Assembly: GCF_900156315.1 (NCBI RefSeq)
Contig: NZ_FTNI01000003.1
Location: forward strand, 124,001-188,000
Direction of reading: 5' to 3'
DNA: 64,000 nt
DNA from: Microbispora rosea
GTDB lineage: Bacteria > Actinomycetota > Actinomycetes > Streptosporangiales > Streptosporangiaceae
Part shown: piece after piece, positions 58,001-64,000 of the stretch
How the letters are laid out: every line of letters starts with the position of its first letter
How positions within the stretch are numbered: the stretch's first letter is position 1
The notes under the pieces: model-generated
The model's database searches: none
What the model saw: the letters and a program-made list of their open reading frames with translations, nothing else
What the model was told of the DNA's origin: nothing
Program-made: the position numbers and the translations under genes

Positions 58001-58710
58001 AGCACCTTCTGGTGGCGTCGCTGCAGCGAGCAGTCGCGGTCGCCGAGCGTGACGACGTTGCCCATGCCGTCGCCGAAAACCTGGACCTCGACATGCCGGC
58101 CGCCCTCGACCAGGCGTTCCAGGAACAGCCCGGCCGAGGCGAAGCTCGCGGCGGCCGTGCGCTCGACGCTCTGCCACGCCTGGGCCAGCTCGCCGGCGTC
58201 GCGGCAGGCGCGCATGCCGATGCCGCCGCCTCCGCCGGTGGCCTTGAGCATGACCGGGTAGCCGATGTCCCGCGCGGCGCTCAGGGCCGCGTCCAGGTCG
58301 GGAAGCAGGCCGGTGCCGGGGAGCAGGGGCACCCCGGCCGCCTCGGCGGCGGCGCGGGCGGTGTGCTTGGCCCCGAACAGGTCGAGCTGCTCGGGGGTGG
58401 GACCGACGAAGGCCAGCCCGGCGGCTTCGACCCCGCGCGCGAAGGCGGCGTCCTCCGACAGGAAGCCGTAGCCGGGGTGGACGGCGTCCGCGCCGCTGTC
58501 CAGGGCGGCCCGCAGCACCCGGCCGGCGTCAAGGTAGCTCTCCCGGGCGGGAGCGGGGCCGAGCCGTACGGTGTGGTCGGCCAGGCGGACGTGGGCCGCG
58601 CCCCGGTCGGCGTCGGAGTAGACGGCGACCGTACGGAGCCCGAGGCGGCGGGCTGTGGCGATGACGCGGACGGCGATCTCGCCTCGGTTGGCGACGAGGA
58701 GTGTGTTCAT
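55072..58710 (-). CDS. Biotin-dependent urea-carboxylase-family enzyme (probable guanidine carboxylase)
   Basis: 1212 aa. The biotin-carboxylase domain has NRGEIAVRVIATARRLG, KATGGGGGIGMRA and FLEVNTRLQVEHPVTE. The carboxyltransferase (KipI/KipA-like) domains have GPMDDRSFRYGNAALGN, WKVHHNSARTGVRL and PSNIHDTPYS, followed by biotinyl site LEAMKME near the C-terminus. Linked DUF1989 proteins mark guanidine rather than urea as likely substrate; guanidine carboxylase feeds carboxyguanidine to a deiminase and then allophanate to AtzF. Residues ~603-626 are an 18-bp tandem repeat coding GGCLKD, plus an ETGTGTG stretch. ATG 58710 overlaps the upstream gene (ATGA). Confidence 0.9.
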   Translation of the reverse strand: MNTLLVANRGEIAVRVIATARRLGLRTVAVYSDADRGAAHVRLADHTVRLGPAPARESYLDAGRVLRAALDSGADAVHPGYGFLSEDAAFARGVEAAGLAFVGPTPEQLDLFGAKHTARAAAEAAGVPLLPGTGLLPDLDAALSAARDIGYPVMLKATGGGGGIGMRACRDAGELAQAWQSVERTAAASFASAGLFLERLVEGGRHVEVQVFGDGMGNVVTLGDRDCSLQRRHQKVLEEAPAPGLPPLVRARLADSAAGLCASVGYRSAGTVEFIYDPARAEPYFLEVNTRLQVEHPVTEAIYGVDLVEWMLRLAQGDAGHVHAALRNPPAAVGHAVEARVYAEDPSRDHRPSAGLLTNVAFPAGVRVDGWVETGTQVSSAYDPLLAKVVAHGADREQALDRLAEALAETRIDGVETNLGLLRAAAGDPSVRAATHGTATLAGLADGSRRIEVVRPGTLTTVQDWPGRTGYWQVGVPPSGPMDDRSFRYGNAALGNDPGAPGLECTLRGPALRFSHAATVCVTGAPAPVTVDGAPVPQWEPVTVPAGGVLDIGAAEGPGLRVYLLIAGGFDVPAYLGSAATFTLGGFGGHGGRALRAGDVLHGGCLKDGGCLKDGGCLKDGGCIKDGGCLAHGGRETGTETGTGTGAETGERPEFGHAWRIGVVEGPHANPEFFTDDDIRDFYAAQWKVHHNSARTGVRLIGPKPRWARLDGGEAGLHPSNIHDTPYSVGAVDYTGDMPVVLGPDGPSLGGFVCPATVVTSERWKLGQLRPGDTVTFVPVPPAIGAPGDGGVLYRLPETGERPAVTYRRSGDDNILVEYGPMELDLGLRMRVHALSEALSQALAARDLLGVADLTPGIRSLQIHLDPAVLSQRDLLAELLRIEDGLPPTGELEVPSRVVHLPLSWDDPATREAIARYMAGVRDDAPWCPSNIEFIRRVNGLEDVAEVHRIVFDAEYLVLGLGDVYLGAPVATPLDPRHRLVTTKYNPARTWTAENSVGIGGAYLCVYGMEGPGGYQFVGRTTQVWSSWQQRGAFQPGSPWLLRFFDRIRWYPVTAEELLELRADLAAGRLEPKIEEGVFRLADYRRFLAEHADSIAAFRERQAAAFAAERGAWQASGEFDRAEQPASPAETELELPPGCRLVEAEFAASVWQIGVTPGRRVAAGEPLIVLEAMKMESAVLAPADGVVERVLVRAGEQVEAGAPMVVLRSDRG
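56831..56902. repeat. 18-bp tandem repeat inside the carboxylase gene
   Basis: Four head-to-tail copies of CCGTCTTTGAGGCAACCA (56831, 56849, 56867, 56885; the first has one change) code for Gly-Gly-Cys-Leu-Lys-Asp on the gene strand. GC content and codon use (GGT, AAA) differ sharply from the surrounding gene. Confidence 0.9.
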
Positions 58711-59348
58711 CGGACCGTCATCCGCACGGGCGTGGGGTCGAAGCCGTTGCACGGGTTGTTGATCTGCGGGCAGTTGGAGACCAGGACCAGCACGTCGGTC
58801 TCGGCGCGCAGGGTGACCGCGAGGCCGGGAGCGGAGATGCCGTCCACGATGCCGAGCGTGCCGTCGGCCTCGACCGGGACGTTCATGAACCAGTTGATGT
58901 TGCTGACCAGGTCGCGTTTGCCGAGCCCGTGGCGGCTGCCCTCGATGAGGAAGTTCTCGACGCAGGCGTGCTGGGAGTAGGTGTGGTGTCCGTAGCGCAG
59001 CGTGTTGGACTCCTTGGAGCACGCGCCGCCGACGGTGTCGTGGCGGCCGCAGGTGTCGCCGACGACGGTCATCAGCGGGGTGTGCTCGTTGGACAGCAGC
59101 ACGCTGCCGGTGGTGAGGAAGATGCTGCCCTGGGCGTGGATGGTGTCGGGGGCGCTGTAGCGCACGGCCGTGTCGTTCGCGTCGTACAGCAGGCAGTCGA
59201 CCGCCTGGTTGCCGCCGAGGTCGGTGATGGTCAGCTCCTGCCCGGCGCGGATGATCGCCGACCAGGGGGCGCGGGCGGGCACGATCACATCGAGCACGGT
59301 GGCGCCCGGCGCGGGCGCGTCGGACACAGGTACGTCGGACACGGTCAT
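58707..59348 (-). CDS. DUF1989 urea-carboxylase-associated protein 2 (CgdA/B-type subunit)
   Basis: A 213-aa DUF1989 protein. It has GGNQAVDCLLYDANDTAVRY, GDTCGRHDTVGGACSKESNT, YSQHACVENFLIEGSRHGLG and WFMNVPVEADGTL. Conserved Cys/His in GRHDTVGGAC are likely metal ligands. This pair of proteins was formerly known only as urea-carboxylase-associated 1 and 2; in guanidine degraders they are carboxyguanidine deiminase (established knowledge). ATGA overlaps link it to both neighbours. ATG 59348 is chosen over 59405. Confidence 0.87.
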   Translation of the reverse strand: MTVSDVPVSDAPAPGATVLDVIVPARAPWSAIIRAGQELTITDLGGNQAVDCLLYDANDTAVRYSAPDTIHAQGSIFLTTGSVLLSNEHTPLMTVVGDTCGRHDTVGGACSKESNTLRYGHHTYSQHACVENFLIEGSRHGLGKRDLVSNINWFMNVPVEADGTLGIVDGISAPGLAVTLRAETDVLVLVSNCPQINNPCNGFDPTPVRMTVR

Positions 59349-60160
59349 CGGGTCACCTCGGCGGTGTTGAGGAAGGCGCGGCGGCCTTCGGGGCTCGCCT
59401 GCCACAGGGGGTCGTCAGGCCCGGTGGGCCGGGCGCGCCAGGCCAGGACCTCCAGCGGGGTGCAGGTGTAGGCGGGGCGCGGGTCGACGGGGTGAGCGGT
59501 GTTGGCGATGAGCACGACCAGCGGCATCTCGGCGCGCAGGGTGACGGACGCGCCGGGCCCGGCGGAGCCGGTGAAGGTCAGGCCGCCGTCGGGTTCGACC
59601 TCGACGCCCTGGAAGAAGGAGATCGAGGGGGGCAGGTCCCGTCGCCCGAGCCCGTGCTTGGCGGCGGCCAGCGTGAAGAGCTCTCGCCCGGCGGGGGCGG
59701 GGCCGTGCGGGGAGCCGTCGCCGTACCGCTCGGTGTTGCGCCGCAGGGTGGATGTCCCGCACACGGTGTCGTGGCGGCCGGAGGTGTCGGCGACCACGGA
59801 GGCCAGCACGCGGCCCTGGTCCGACAGCAGCAGGTGGCCTTCGCCGAGGTAGGCGTTCCACAACACCTTGACGGTGTCGGCGACGTTGAGGCGTTCCCAG
59901 GGGCGGCCCTCGACGTACAGCAGCAGGTGCGCGCAGGCGTCGCCGGCCAGGTCGGTGAGGCGCAGTTCGGTGCCCCGGGCCAGCGCCTTGTGGGTGTAGC
60001 CGCCCCCGGCGACGGTTTCGGCCCACACGAGGTCGGCGGGGTCGACGCCGTCGGGCGGGGTGGGCCAGTCCGAGGCCGGGAGCACCGGCATGGTGTCGCT
60101 CGTGGTGCCTTCCTGTGCTCGGGCGTGCTCGCGCGCGCCGTACGTCGTGCTGGTCGCCAT
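59345..60160 (-). CDS. DUF1989 urea-carboxylase-associated protein 1 (CgdA/B-type subunit)
   Basis: A 271-aa DUF1989 protein and the first gene of the operon. It has GGGYTHKALARGTELRLTDL, AGDACAHLLLYVEGRPWERL, TSGRHDTVCGTSTLRRNTER and LFTLAAAKHGLGRRDLPPSI. It pairs with the 58707 gene to form the presumed deiminase. A TetR-type operator lies 23-44 bp upstream of its start. Confidence 0.87.
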   Translation of the reverse strand: MATSTTYGAREHARAQEGTTSDTMPVLPASDWPTPPDGVDPADLVWAETVAGGGYTHKALARGTELRLTDLAGDACAHLLLYVEGRPWERLNVADTVKVLWNAYLGEGHLLLSDQGRVLASVVADTSGRHDTVCGTSTLRRNTERYGDGSPHGPAPAGRELFTLAAAKHGLGRRDLPPSISFFQGVEVEPDGGLTFTGSAGPGASVTLRAEMPLVVLIANTAHPVDPRPAYTCTPLEVLAWRARPTGPDDPLWQASPEGRRAFLNTAEVTR

Positions 60161-60182
60161 GCGCGTTCTCCTCAGGGGGTGT

Positions 60183-60204
60183 ATTTCTGTCGTGCGACAG
60201 AAAT
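60183..60204. promoter_or_regulatory. TetR-type operator upstream of the carboxylase operon
   Basis: ATTTCTGTC (60183-60191) and GACAGAAAT (60196-60204) are perfect 9-bp arms around GTGC. The same motif recurs upstream of the permease (62487-62508) and the pair brackets the tetR-permease convergent genes, marking one regulon. Confidence 0.85.
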
Positions 60205-60304
60205 TAGGCGGCGCATGTTTCCTCTCACGCGTCGCGACGTTTCCCGCCCGTTACCGGAAGCGCACAGCCGCAGCGCCCCGCCGAAGGTGTGCGACGATCG
60301 TCCG

Positions 60305-60985
60305 GTGAGCGCCCGTTCCACCGTCAGAAGAGTCGGCAGGCCGCGAGCCGTCGAACGGCCCCGAAGTGAGCTGAGCCCGCGGGAGGAGATCCTGACGGCG
60401 GCGGCGGAGTTGTTCACGGCGCACGGCTACGCCGCGACCTCGACGAGGGCGATGGCCGAGCGGGCCGGGATCAGGCAGGCGTCGATCTACCACTACTTCG
60501 ACGGCAAGGAGGACATCCTCGCCGAGCTGCTGGAGAGCACGGTGCGGCCCTCCCTGGAGACCGCCCGCGCCCTGACCGGCGGCACGCCGGAACAGCGGCT
60601 GTGGGAGCTGTGCCACTGCGACGCCAGGCTGCTGTGCTCGGGCCCCCACAACCTGGGCGCGCTCTACCTCCTGCCCGAGGTGCGCACCGAGCGGTTCGCC
60701 GCCTTCCGGCGTATGCGCGACGAGCTCAAGGACACCTACGCGCGGCTGCTGGCGGCCACCTCCGCCGGTGCGGCGCTGACGCCCGACGAGCGGGCGCTGC
60801 GCACCGATCTGCTGTTCGCGCTGATCGAGGGCGTCATCCTGATCCGCAGGGACGCTCCGGCCGAGATGGCCGCCGACGTCCTGGAGACGCTGGCGGCCGC
60901 CACCGCCGACGCGGCGCTACGCCTGGCCGGCGTTCCCGACCGGGATCTGCCCGGCCTGCGCAAGACGGGCCACGGGCCGGCGTAG
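60305..60985 (+). CDS. TetR-family transcriptional regulator of the guanidine/urea cluster
   Basis: A 226-aa repressor. HTH is REEILTAAAELFTAHGYAAT, TRAMAERAGIRQASIYHYFD (~29-68), followed by a helical sensor domain. It diverges from the carboxylase operon across an operator and converges on the permease gene, overlapping it by 69 bp. GTG 60305 is used; GTG 60287 is an alternative and neither has a good ribosome-binding site. The ligand may be guanidine or a product. Confidence 0.85.
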   Translation: MSARSTVRRVGRPRAVERPRSELSPREEILTAAAELFTAHGYAATSTRAMAERAGIRQASIYHYFDGKEDILAELLESTVRPSLETARALTGGTPEQRLWELCHCDARLLCSGPHNLGALYLLPEVRTERFAAFRRMRDELKDTYARLLAATSAGAALTPDERALRTDLLFALIEGVILIRRDAPAEMAADVLETLAAATADAALRLAGVPDRDLPGLRKTGHGPA

Positions 60986-62464
60986 CCGCCGGTAGAGCGC
61001 GCCCAGAGCCACGACCGCCGCCAGGAAGAGCAGGGTGAACCACTGGAAGAACCAGTGGCCGGTGATCGGGGCGTACACCTCGGCTCTCGGCCACGCCAGG
61101 TTGACCGCCATAGCCAGGCCGTAGCAGAAGGCCAGCGCGTTGACCGGCAGGCCCCAGCGGCCCATGCTGAACAGCGGGCTGCCGTCCTCGGCGAACCCCG
61201 CCGGCGCCCCGCCCCGCCAGCCGCCGCGCAGGCGCTGGAGCAGCAGGGGGCCCGTCACCATCGCGTACGCCAGGTAGAGCAGCACGATGCAGGTGGTGCC
61301 GATGGCCAGGAACGCCTCGGGAGAGGCGAAGTTGAGCAGCAGGATGGCCGCCGCGGCCACCCCGGTGACCAGCGCGGGCCCGGTCGGCATGCCGGTGCGG
61401 GGCGAGACCCTGGACAGCACGCCCGACAACGGCATCGCCCCGTCGCGCGCCATGGAGAACAGCATCCTGGTGGCGGCGGTCTGGATCGCGAGGGTCGCCA
61501 CGGTGATCGCGAGCACCACGTCCGCCAGCAGCAGCTTGCCCACCCAGTCGCCCAGCCTGCTGGTGAGCACGTAGGACAGACCCTCGGTGGCCAGCCTCCC
61601 GTCGGTCAGGCTGGGAGCGGCGAGCAGACCGGCGAACAGGATGAGCCCCCCGAGCAGCCCGGCCGCCGTGAGCGCGGTCAGGATCGTGCGCGGGGCGACC
61701 CGCCGGGGGTTGCGGGTCTCCTCGCTCAGCTCCCCCGCGCTGTCGAACCCGATGAGGACGTAGGCGGCGGTGAACGAGCCGACCAGCAGCGCGCCGATGG
61801 CCCCGCCCTGCCCGCCGGTGCTGAGCGTGATGCCGGGACCGTGCTCGGCGTGGGTGAGCAGCAGCACCACGATGAGCACCGCGCCGACGATCTCGGCGGT
61901 GACGCCGATGCCGTTGACCCGGGAGAGCACGCGGTTGTCCACGACGTTCACGATCGTGGTGAGCGCGAGCAGGACCAGGCCGAGGATCGCGGCGTTGGCC
62001 GCTCCCGTGGCGGTGGTGGGCGCGGGGTCGCCGCCGACGAGCTGGAATCCCGGCCAGATCGCGGGCAGCACGACCTGGAGGGCGAGCGCCGCGGCGGCGA
62101 TCACGACGATCTGCCCGAGAATCATGATCCATCCGGCGAACCAGCCGAACGTCGCCGTGCTGAGCCGGGTGGACCACTGGTAGATGGAGCCGGAGATCGG
62201 ATAGCGGGCGGCCAGTTCGGCGAAGTTGAGGGCGACCAGGATCTGCCCGGCCAGCACCACGGGCCAGGTCCAGAAGAAGGCGGGGCCCCCGAAGGCGTAC
62301 CCGAACGCGAAAAACTGGAAGACCGTGGTCAGCACGGAGATGAAGGAGAATCCGGCGGCGAAGGAGGCGTACCTGCCCATGCTGCGGTGCAGCTCCTGGC
62401 GGTAGCCGAACGTCTGCAGGGCGCTCTCGTCGGTGGGGGGAGCGGAAGGAACGGTGACGGCCAT
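60917..62464 (-). CDS. APC-family permease of the urea-carboxylase-system type
   Basis: A 515-aa amino acid/polyamine/cation-type permease with ~12 hydrophobic segments. It has FGYRQELHRSMGRYASFAAG, GGPAFFWTWPVVLAGQILVA, ELAARYPISGSIYQWSTRLS and DSAGELSEETRNPRRVAPRT. It fits the permease family that accompanies urea-carboxylase genes (TIGR03428 type). It probably imports guanidine, urea or a related cation. An operator matching the one at 60183 lies 23 bp upstream of its start, so TetR controls it too. Confidence 0.88.
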   Translation of the reverse strand: MAVTVPSAPPTDESALQTFGYRQELHRSMGRYASFAAGFSFISVLTTVFQFFAFGYAFGGPAFFWTWPVVLAGQILVALNFAELAARYPISGSIYQWSTRLSTATFGWFAGWIMILGQIVVIAAAALALQVVLPAIWPGFQLVGGDPAPTTATGAANAAILGLVLLALTTIVNVVDNRVLSRVNGIGVTAEIVGAVLIVVLLLTHAEHGPGITLSTGGQGGAIGALLVGSFTAAYVLIGFDSAGELSEETRNPRRVAPRTILTALTAAGLLGGLILFAGLLAAPSLTDGRLATEGLSYVLTSRLGDWVGKLLLADVVLAITVATLAIQTAATRMLFSMARDGAMPLSGVLSRVSPRTGMPTGPALVTGVAAAAILLLNFASPEAFLAIGTTCIVLLYLAYAMVTGPLLLQRLRGGWRGGAPAGFAEDGSPLFSMGRWGLPVNALAFCYGLAMAVNLAWPRAEVYAPITGHWFFQWFTLLFLAAVVALGALYRRLRRPVARLAQAGQIPVGNAGQA

Positions 62465-62486
62465 CGGGGCTCCGGGCGCTGGGGGG

Positions 62487-62508
62487 ATTTCTGTCGATTG
62501 ACAGATAT
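62487..62508. promoter_or_regulatory. TetR-type operator upstream of the permease
   Basis: ATTTCTGTC (62487-62495) and GACAGATAT (62500-62508) around GATT; 16 of 18 arm bases are symmetric and the left arm is identical to the operator at 60183. Confidence 0.8.
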
Positions 62509-62770
62509 GTACGGGGCCGTCGTTTCCCCGGCGTCACGCGCACGTTCATCCGCCGTAACGCATCCCTCACCGCTCAGCGGCGAGCCGCCCCGCCCGCTGC
62601 GGGCATCCCCTTGCCGGCGGGTGAGACCGCCGGCGGACCCTCAAGACGCAGGCCGTGCCGCTCTCCCGACCATCACGTCCGAGATCCACGCGCCGCCTGA
62701 GCGAGTCCTGCACGACCTCCCCGAGCGGAGCGTGCCCCCACTTCTTCATACGACTCCCATACAGCACGAA

Positions 62771-62795
62771 GGCCCCGGTCCAACGGACCGGGGCC
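62771..62795 (-). terminator. Rho-independent-like terminator of the phosphoesterase gene
   Basis: GGCCCCGGTCC (62771-62781) pairs perfectly with 62785-62795 over a 3-nt loop, 24 bp downstream of the minus-strand stop. Confidence 0.75.
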
Positions 62796-62818
62796 TCGTC
62801 GCGACTGAGATCGAGGGA

Positions 62819-64000
62819 TCAGCGGACGTAGACGGGCGAGGTCATCGCGACCATCGCCGCGTCGTACGGGCACAGGTTCGCGCCGACGTCGATCGGTCCG
62901 CACAGCGGGGTCTGCTCGAGCAGGTCGTTGCCGAGGCGCAGCTCGGCGCGCACCCAGCCCGGCTGGGCCGGGGCGGTGAACTCGATCGCCCCGTCGCGCG
63001 TGAGGTGCTGGTCGAGCAGCGTCTGGCCGTTGGCGACGACGCGCAGCGAGCCGTCGGTGAGCGCGTCGAGCGAGCGCACGCGTAGCGTCTCACCCGGACG
63101 GACGTCGTCGCCGATGACGGACACGAAGTGTCCGCCCCGCTTGGCCTCGATCACGAGCGGGCGCCCGCCGACGGCCGGCGGCAGCGAGGACACGCTGGTG
63201 CGGCCGGCGCGCAGCGCCTCGAGCACGGCGCCCGCCGAGCGGTTGCGCGCGAGCACCCAGGTGGTGGGATAGCCGGCGCCCTGAGGCTGCGCGACCTTCG
63301 TCTGGGCGTCGCTGCCGCCGGTCAGCGCGACGCGCGCGCCGCGCTGCAGCCAGCAGTCGAGGTAGTCCTCGGCGGCCCGGATGCTCGAGCTCGGATTCCA
63401 GACTTCGATCGTGTCCGGCCGCACGTCGAACCCGTAGCCCCAGGTGAGCGTGGAGGCGTCGCAGCCGGCGAACTTCTTGGTGATCTTAGAGCCGGGGTGG
63501 TCGATCTGGAAGACGCCGCCCTTCGCACGCGCGTCGTCCGCGAGCTTGTTGATCGCGGCGGCGGAACCGTCGCCATTGTCGAGCAGCTTGTCCACGCCGA
63601 GCACGTGGGCGTCGCCCTTGACCTTGTCCTCGTAGCCGGGGATCGCGAGCACGCCGTGGCTGCCGGAGCCCGGCGCGTTCGCCGAGCGGACGTCGCCGTC
63701 GTCGGTGACCGCGAGGTAGTCGAGCCCGCGGCTGCCCGCCTCGGCGAAGCGTGAGCGGACGTCGACGCCCTGGCGGAACGGGTCGGCCTCGCTCACGTCG
63801 TCGGTCCCGGCGCAGTAGACGTCGCTGGAGAAGCAGCTGTGGACGTTCAGGTCGCCCGCCAGCCAGCGGCCGTCCGTGGTGCTCAGATCGCTCTCGGGCG
63901 CCTTCGGCGCGCCCACCTGCTTGCCGTCGTTGACCCAGATCGGGCTGGAGTACGCGACCGAACGCCCGTCGCGGCGGACCCTGAGGAAGTACCAGGTGTC
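62819..64000 (-). CDS. PHP-like metal-dependent phosphoesterase (5' end outside window)
   Basis: A partial protein, at least 393 residues of open frame to the right edge. It has DTWYFLRVRR at the edge, then LAGDLNVHSCFSSD (H-x-H-type PHP motif LNVHS), LDYLAVTDDGDV, HGVLAIPGYEDKVKGDAHVL, GGVFQIDHPGS and VALTGGSDAQTKV, a PHP-family set of metal ligands. The C-terminal ~120 residues form a beta-rich domain (GETLRVRSLDALTDGSLRVV). Members act as exported or cytoplasmic phosphoesterases; substrate unknown. The true start lies to the right. Confidence 0.75.
   Translation of the reverse strand, partial: DTWYFLRVRRDGRSVAYSSPIWVNDGKQVGAPKAPESDLSTTDGRWLAGDLNVHSCFSSDVYCAGTDDVSEADPFRQGVDVRSRFAEAGSRGLDYLAVTDDGDVRSANAPGSGSHGVLAIPGYEDKVKGDAHVLGVDKLLDNGDGSAAAINKLADDARAKGGVFQIDHPGSKITKKFAGCDASTLTWGYGFDVRPDTIEVWNPSSSIRAAEDYLDCWLQRGARVALTGGSDAQTKVAQPQGAGYPTTWVLARNRSAGAVLEALRAGRTSVSSLPPAVGGRPLVIEAKRGGHFVSVIGDDVRPGETLRVRSLDALTDGSLRVVANGQTLLDQHLTRDGAIEFTAPAQPGWVRAELRLGNDLLEQTPLCGPIDVGANLCPYDAAMVAMTSPVYVR

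Larger units (their letters stand above)
62465..62818. other. Intergenic region between permease and phosphoesterase genes
   Basis: 354 bp. It holds the permease promoter region with the operator at 62487-62508 and the terminator at 62771; I see no coding signal and no ykkC/guanidine riboswitch-like fold in between. Confidence 0.6.

Noticed and set aside
60161-60304. Guanidine-I riboswitch upstream of the DUF1989/carboxylase operon
   Set aside because: The region is short, is occupied by the palindromic operator and shows no recognisable ykkC-type conserved stretches; a covariance search would settle it.

Overview
The window is very GC-rich with strong G/C bias at codon third positions, many GTG starts and ATGA-type start/stop overlaps. 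Together with a Methyltransf_19-type (DUF574) SAM methyltransferase, MmyB-type and ROK regulators and ROK/LacI-controlled sugar ABC systems, this points to a soil or plant-litter actinomycete, probably of the Streptosporangiaceae (inference; no rRNA or tRNA gene is present to test it). No phage, plasmid or CRISPR is visible; the only mobile DNA is one IS630-type remnant.

Left part (1-19.6 kb): carbohydrate use. A LacI-type regulator (cut by the window edge) diverges from a GH3 enzyme of beta-xylosidase type, followed by a second GH3 enzyme; three TTTCGG-type inverted repeats surround the promoter. A short F420/PPOX, DHFR-like and HxlR group follows. Then a five-gene minus-strand operon encodes a secreted PA14-GH2 glycosidase and a YtfQRT/YjfF-like sugar ABC importer, diverging from a DeoR regulator plus an orphan sugar-ABC ATPase. 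A methyltransferase and a ROK regulator close the region.

Middle (19.6-35.6 kb): small secreted proteins of unknown function, a YchJ-like protein and a truncated lamin-tail-domain gene. Next is a compact catabolic locus: ribokinase, nucleoside hydrolase, GATase1-like protein, phosphotriesterase-like hydrolase, ABC permease, ATPase and binding lipoprotein, diverging from a LacI regulator and an M20 hydrolase, with a perfect 20-bp palindrome at the operon promoter. I read this as uptake and dismantling of a ribosylated compound. A lone P450 and an ammonium transporter with a Glu/His pore pair come next, followed by a stretch of wrecked genes (dienelactone hydrolase, and a glycosyltransferase whose pieces lie on opposite strands).

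35.8-46.4 kb: one plus-strand proteostasis/redox operon: GSP17M-like membrane stress protein, dnaK, grpE, CbpA-type dnaJ, CbpM-like modulator, clpB, zinc-ribbon thioredoxin, a CRP-glutaredoxin protein carrying only a stub of thioredoxin reductase, a DUF1931 double-histone-fold protein, a zinc formaldehyde-dehydrogenase-like enzyme, a frameshifted SnoaL-like gene and a 65-aa protein. An IS630 remnant abuts a beheaded MmyB-type regulator at its end.

Right part (47.3-64 kb): a large-subunit catalase; a TetR regulator diverging from an SDR and an alpha/beta hydrolase across four evenly spaced inverted repeats; an NmrA-like/HxlR pair; then a urea-carboxylase-type cluster (allophanate hydrolase, biotin carboxylase, two DUF1989 proteins, TetR, permease). 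The DUF1989 pair suggests this is a guanidine-degradation cluster. Matching TetR-type operators lie before both transcription units and no guanidine riboswitch is evident. The window ends inside a PHP-like phosphoesterase gene.
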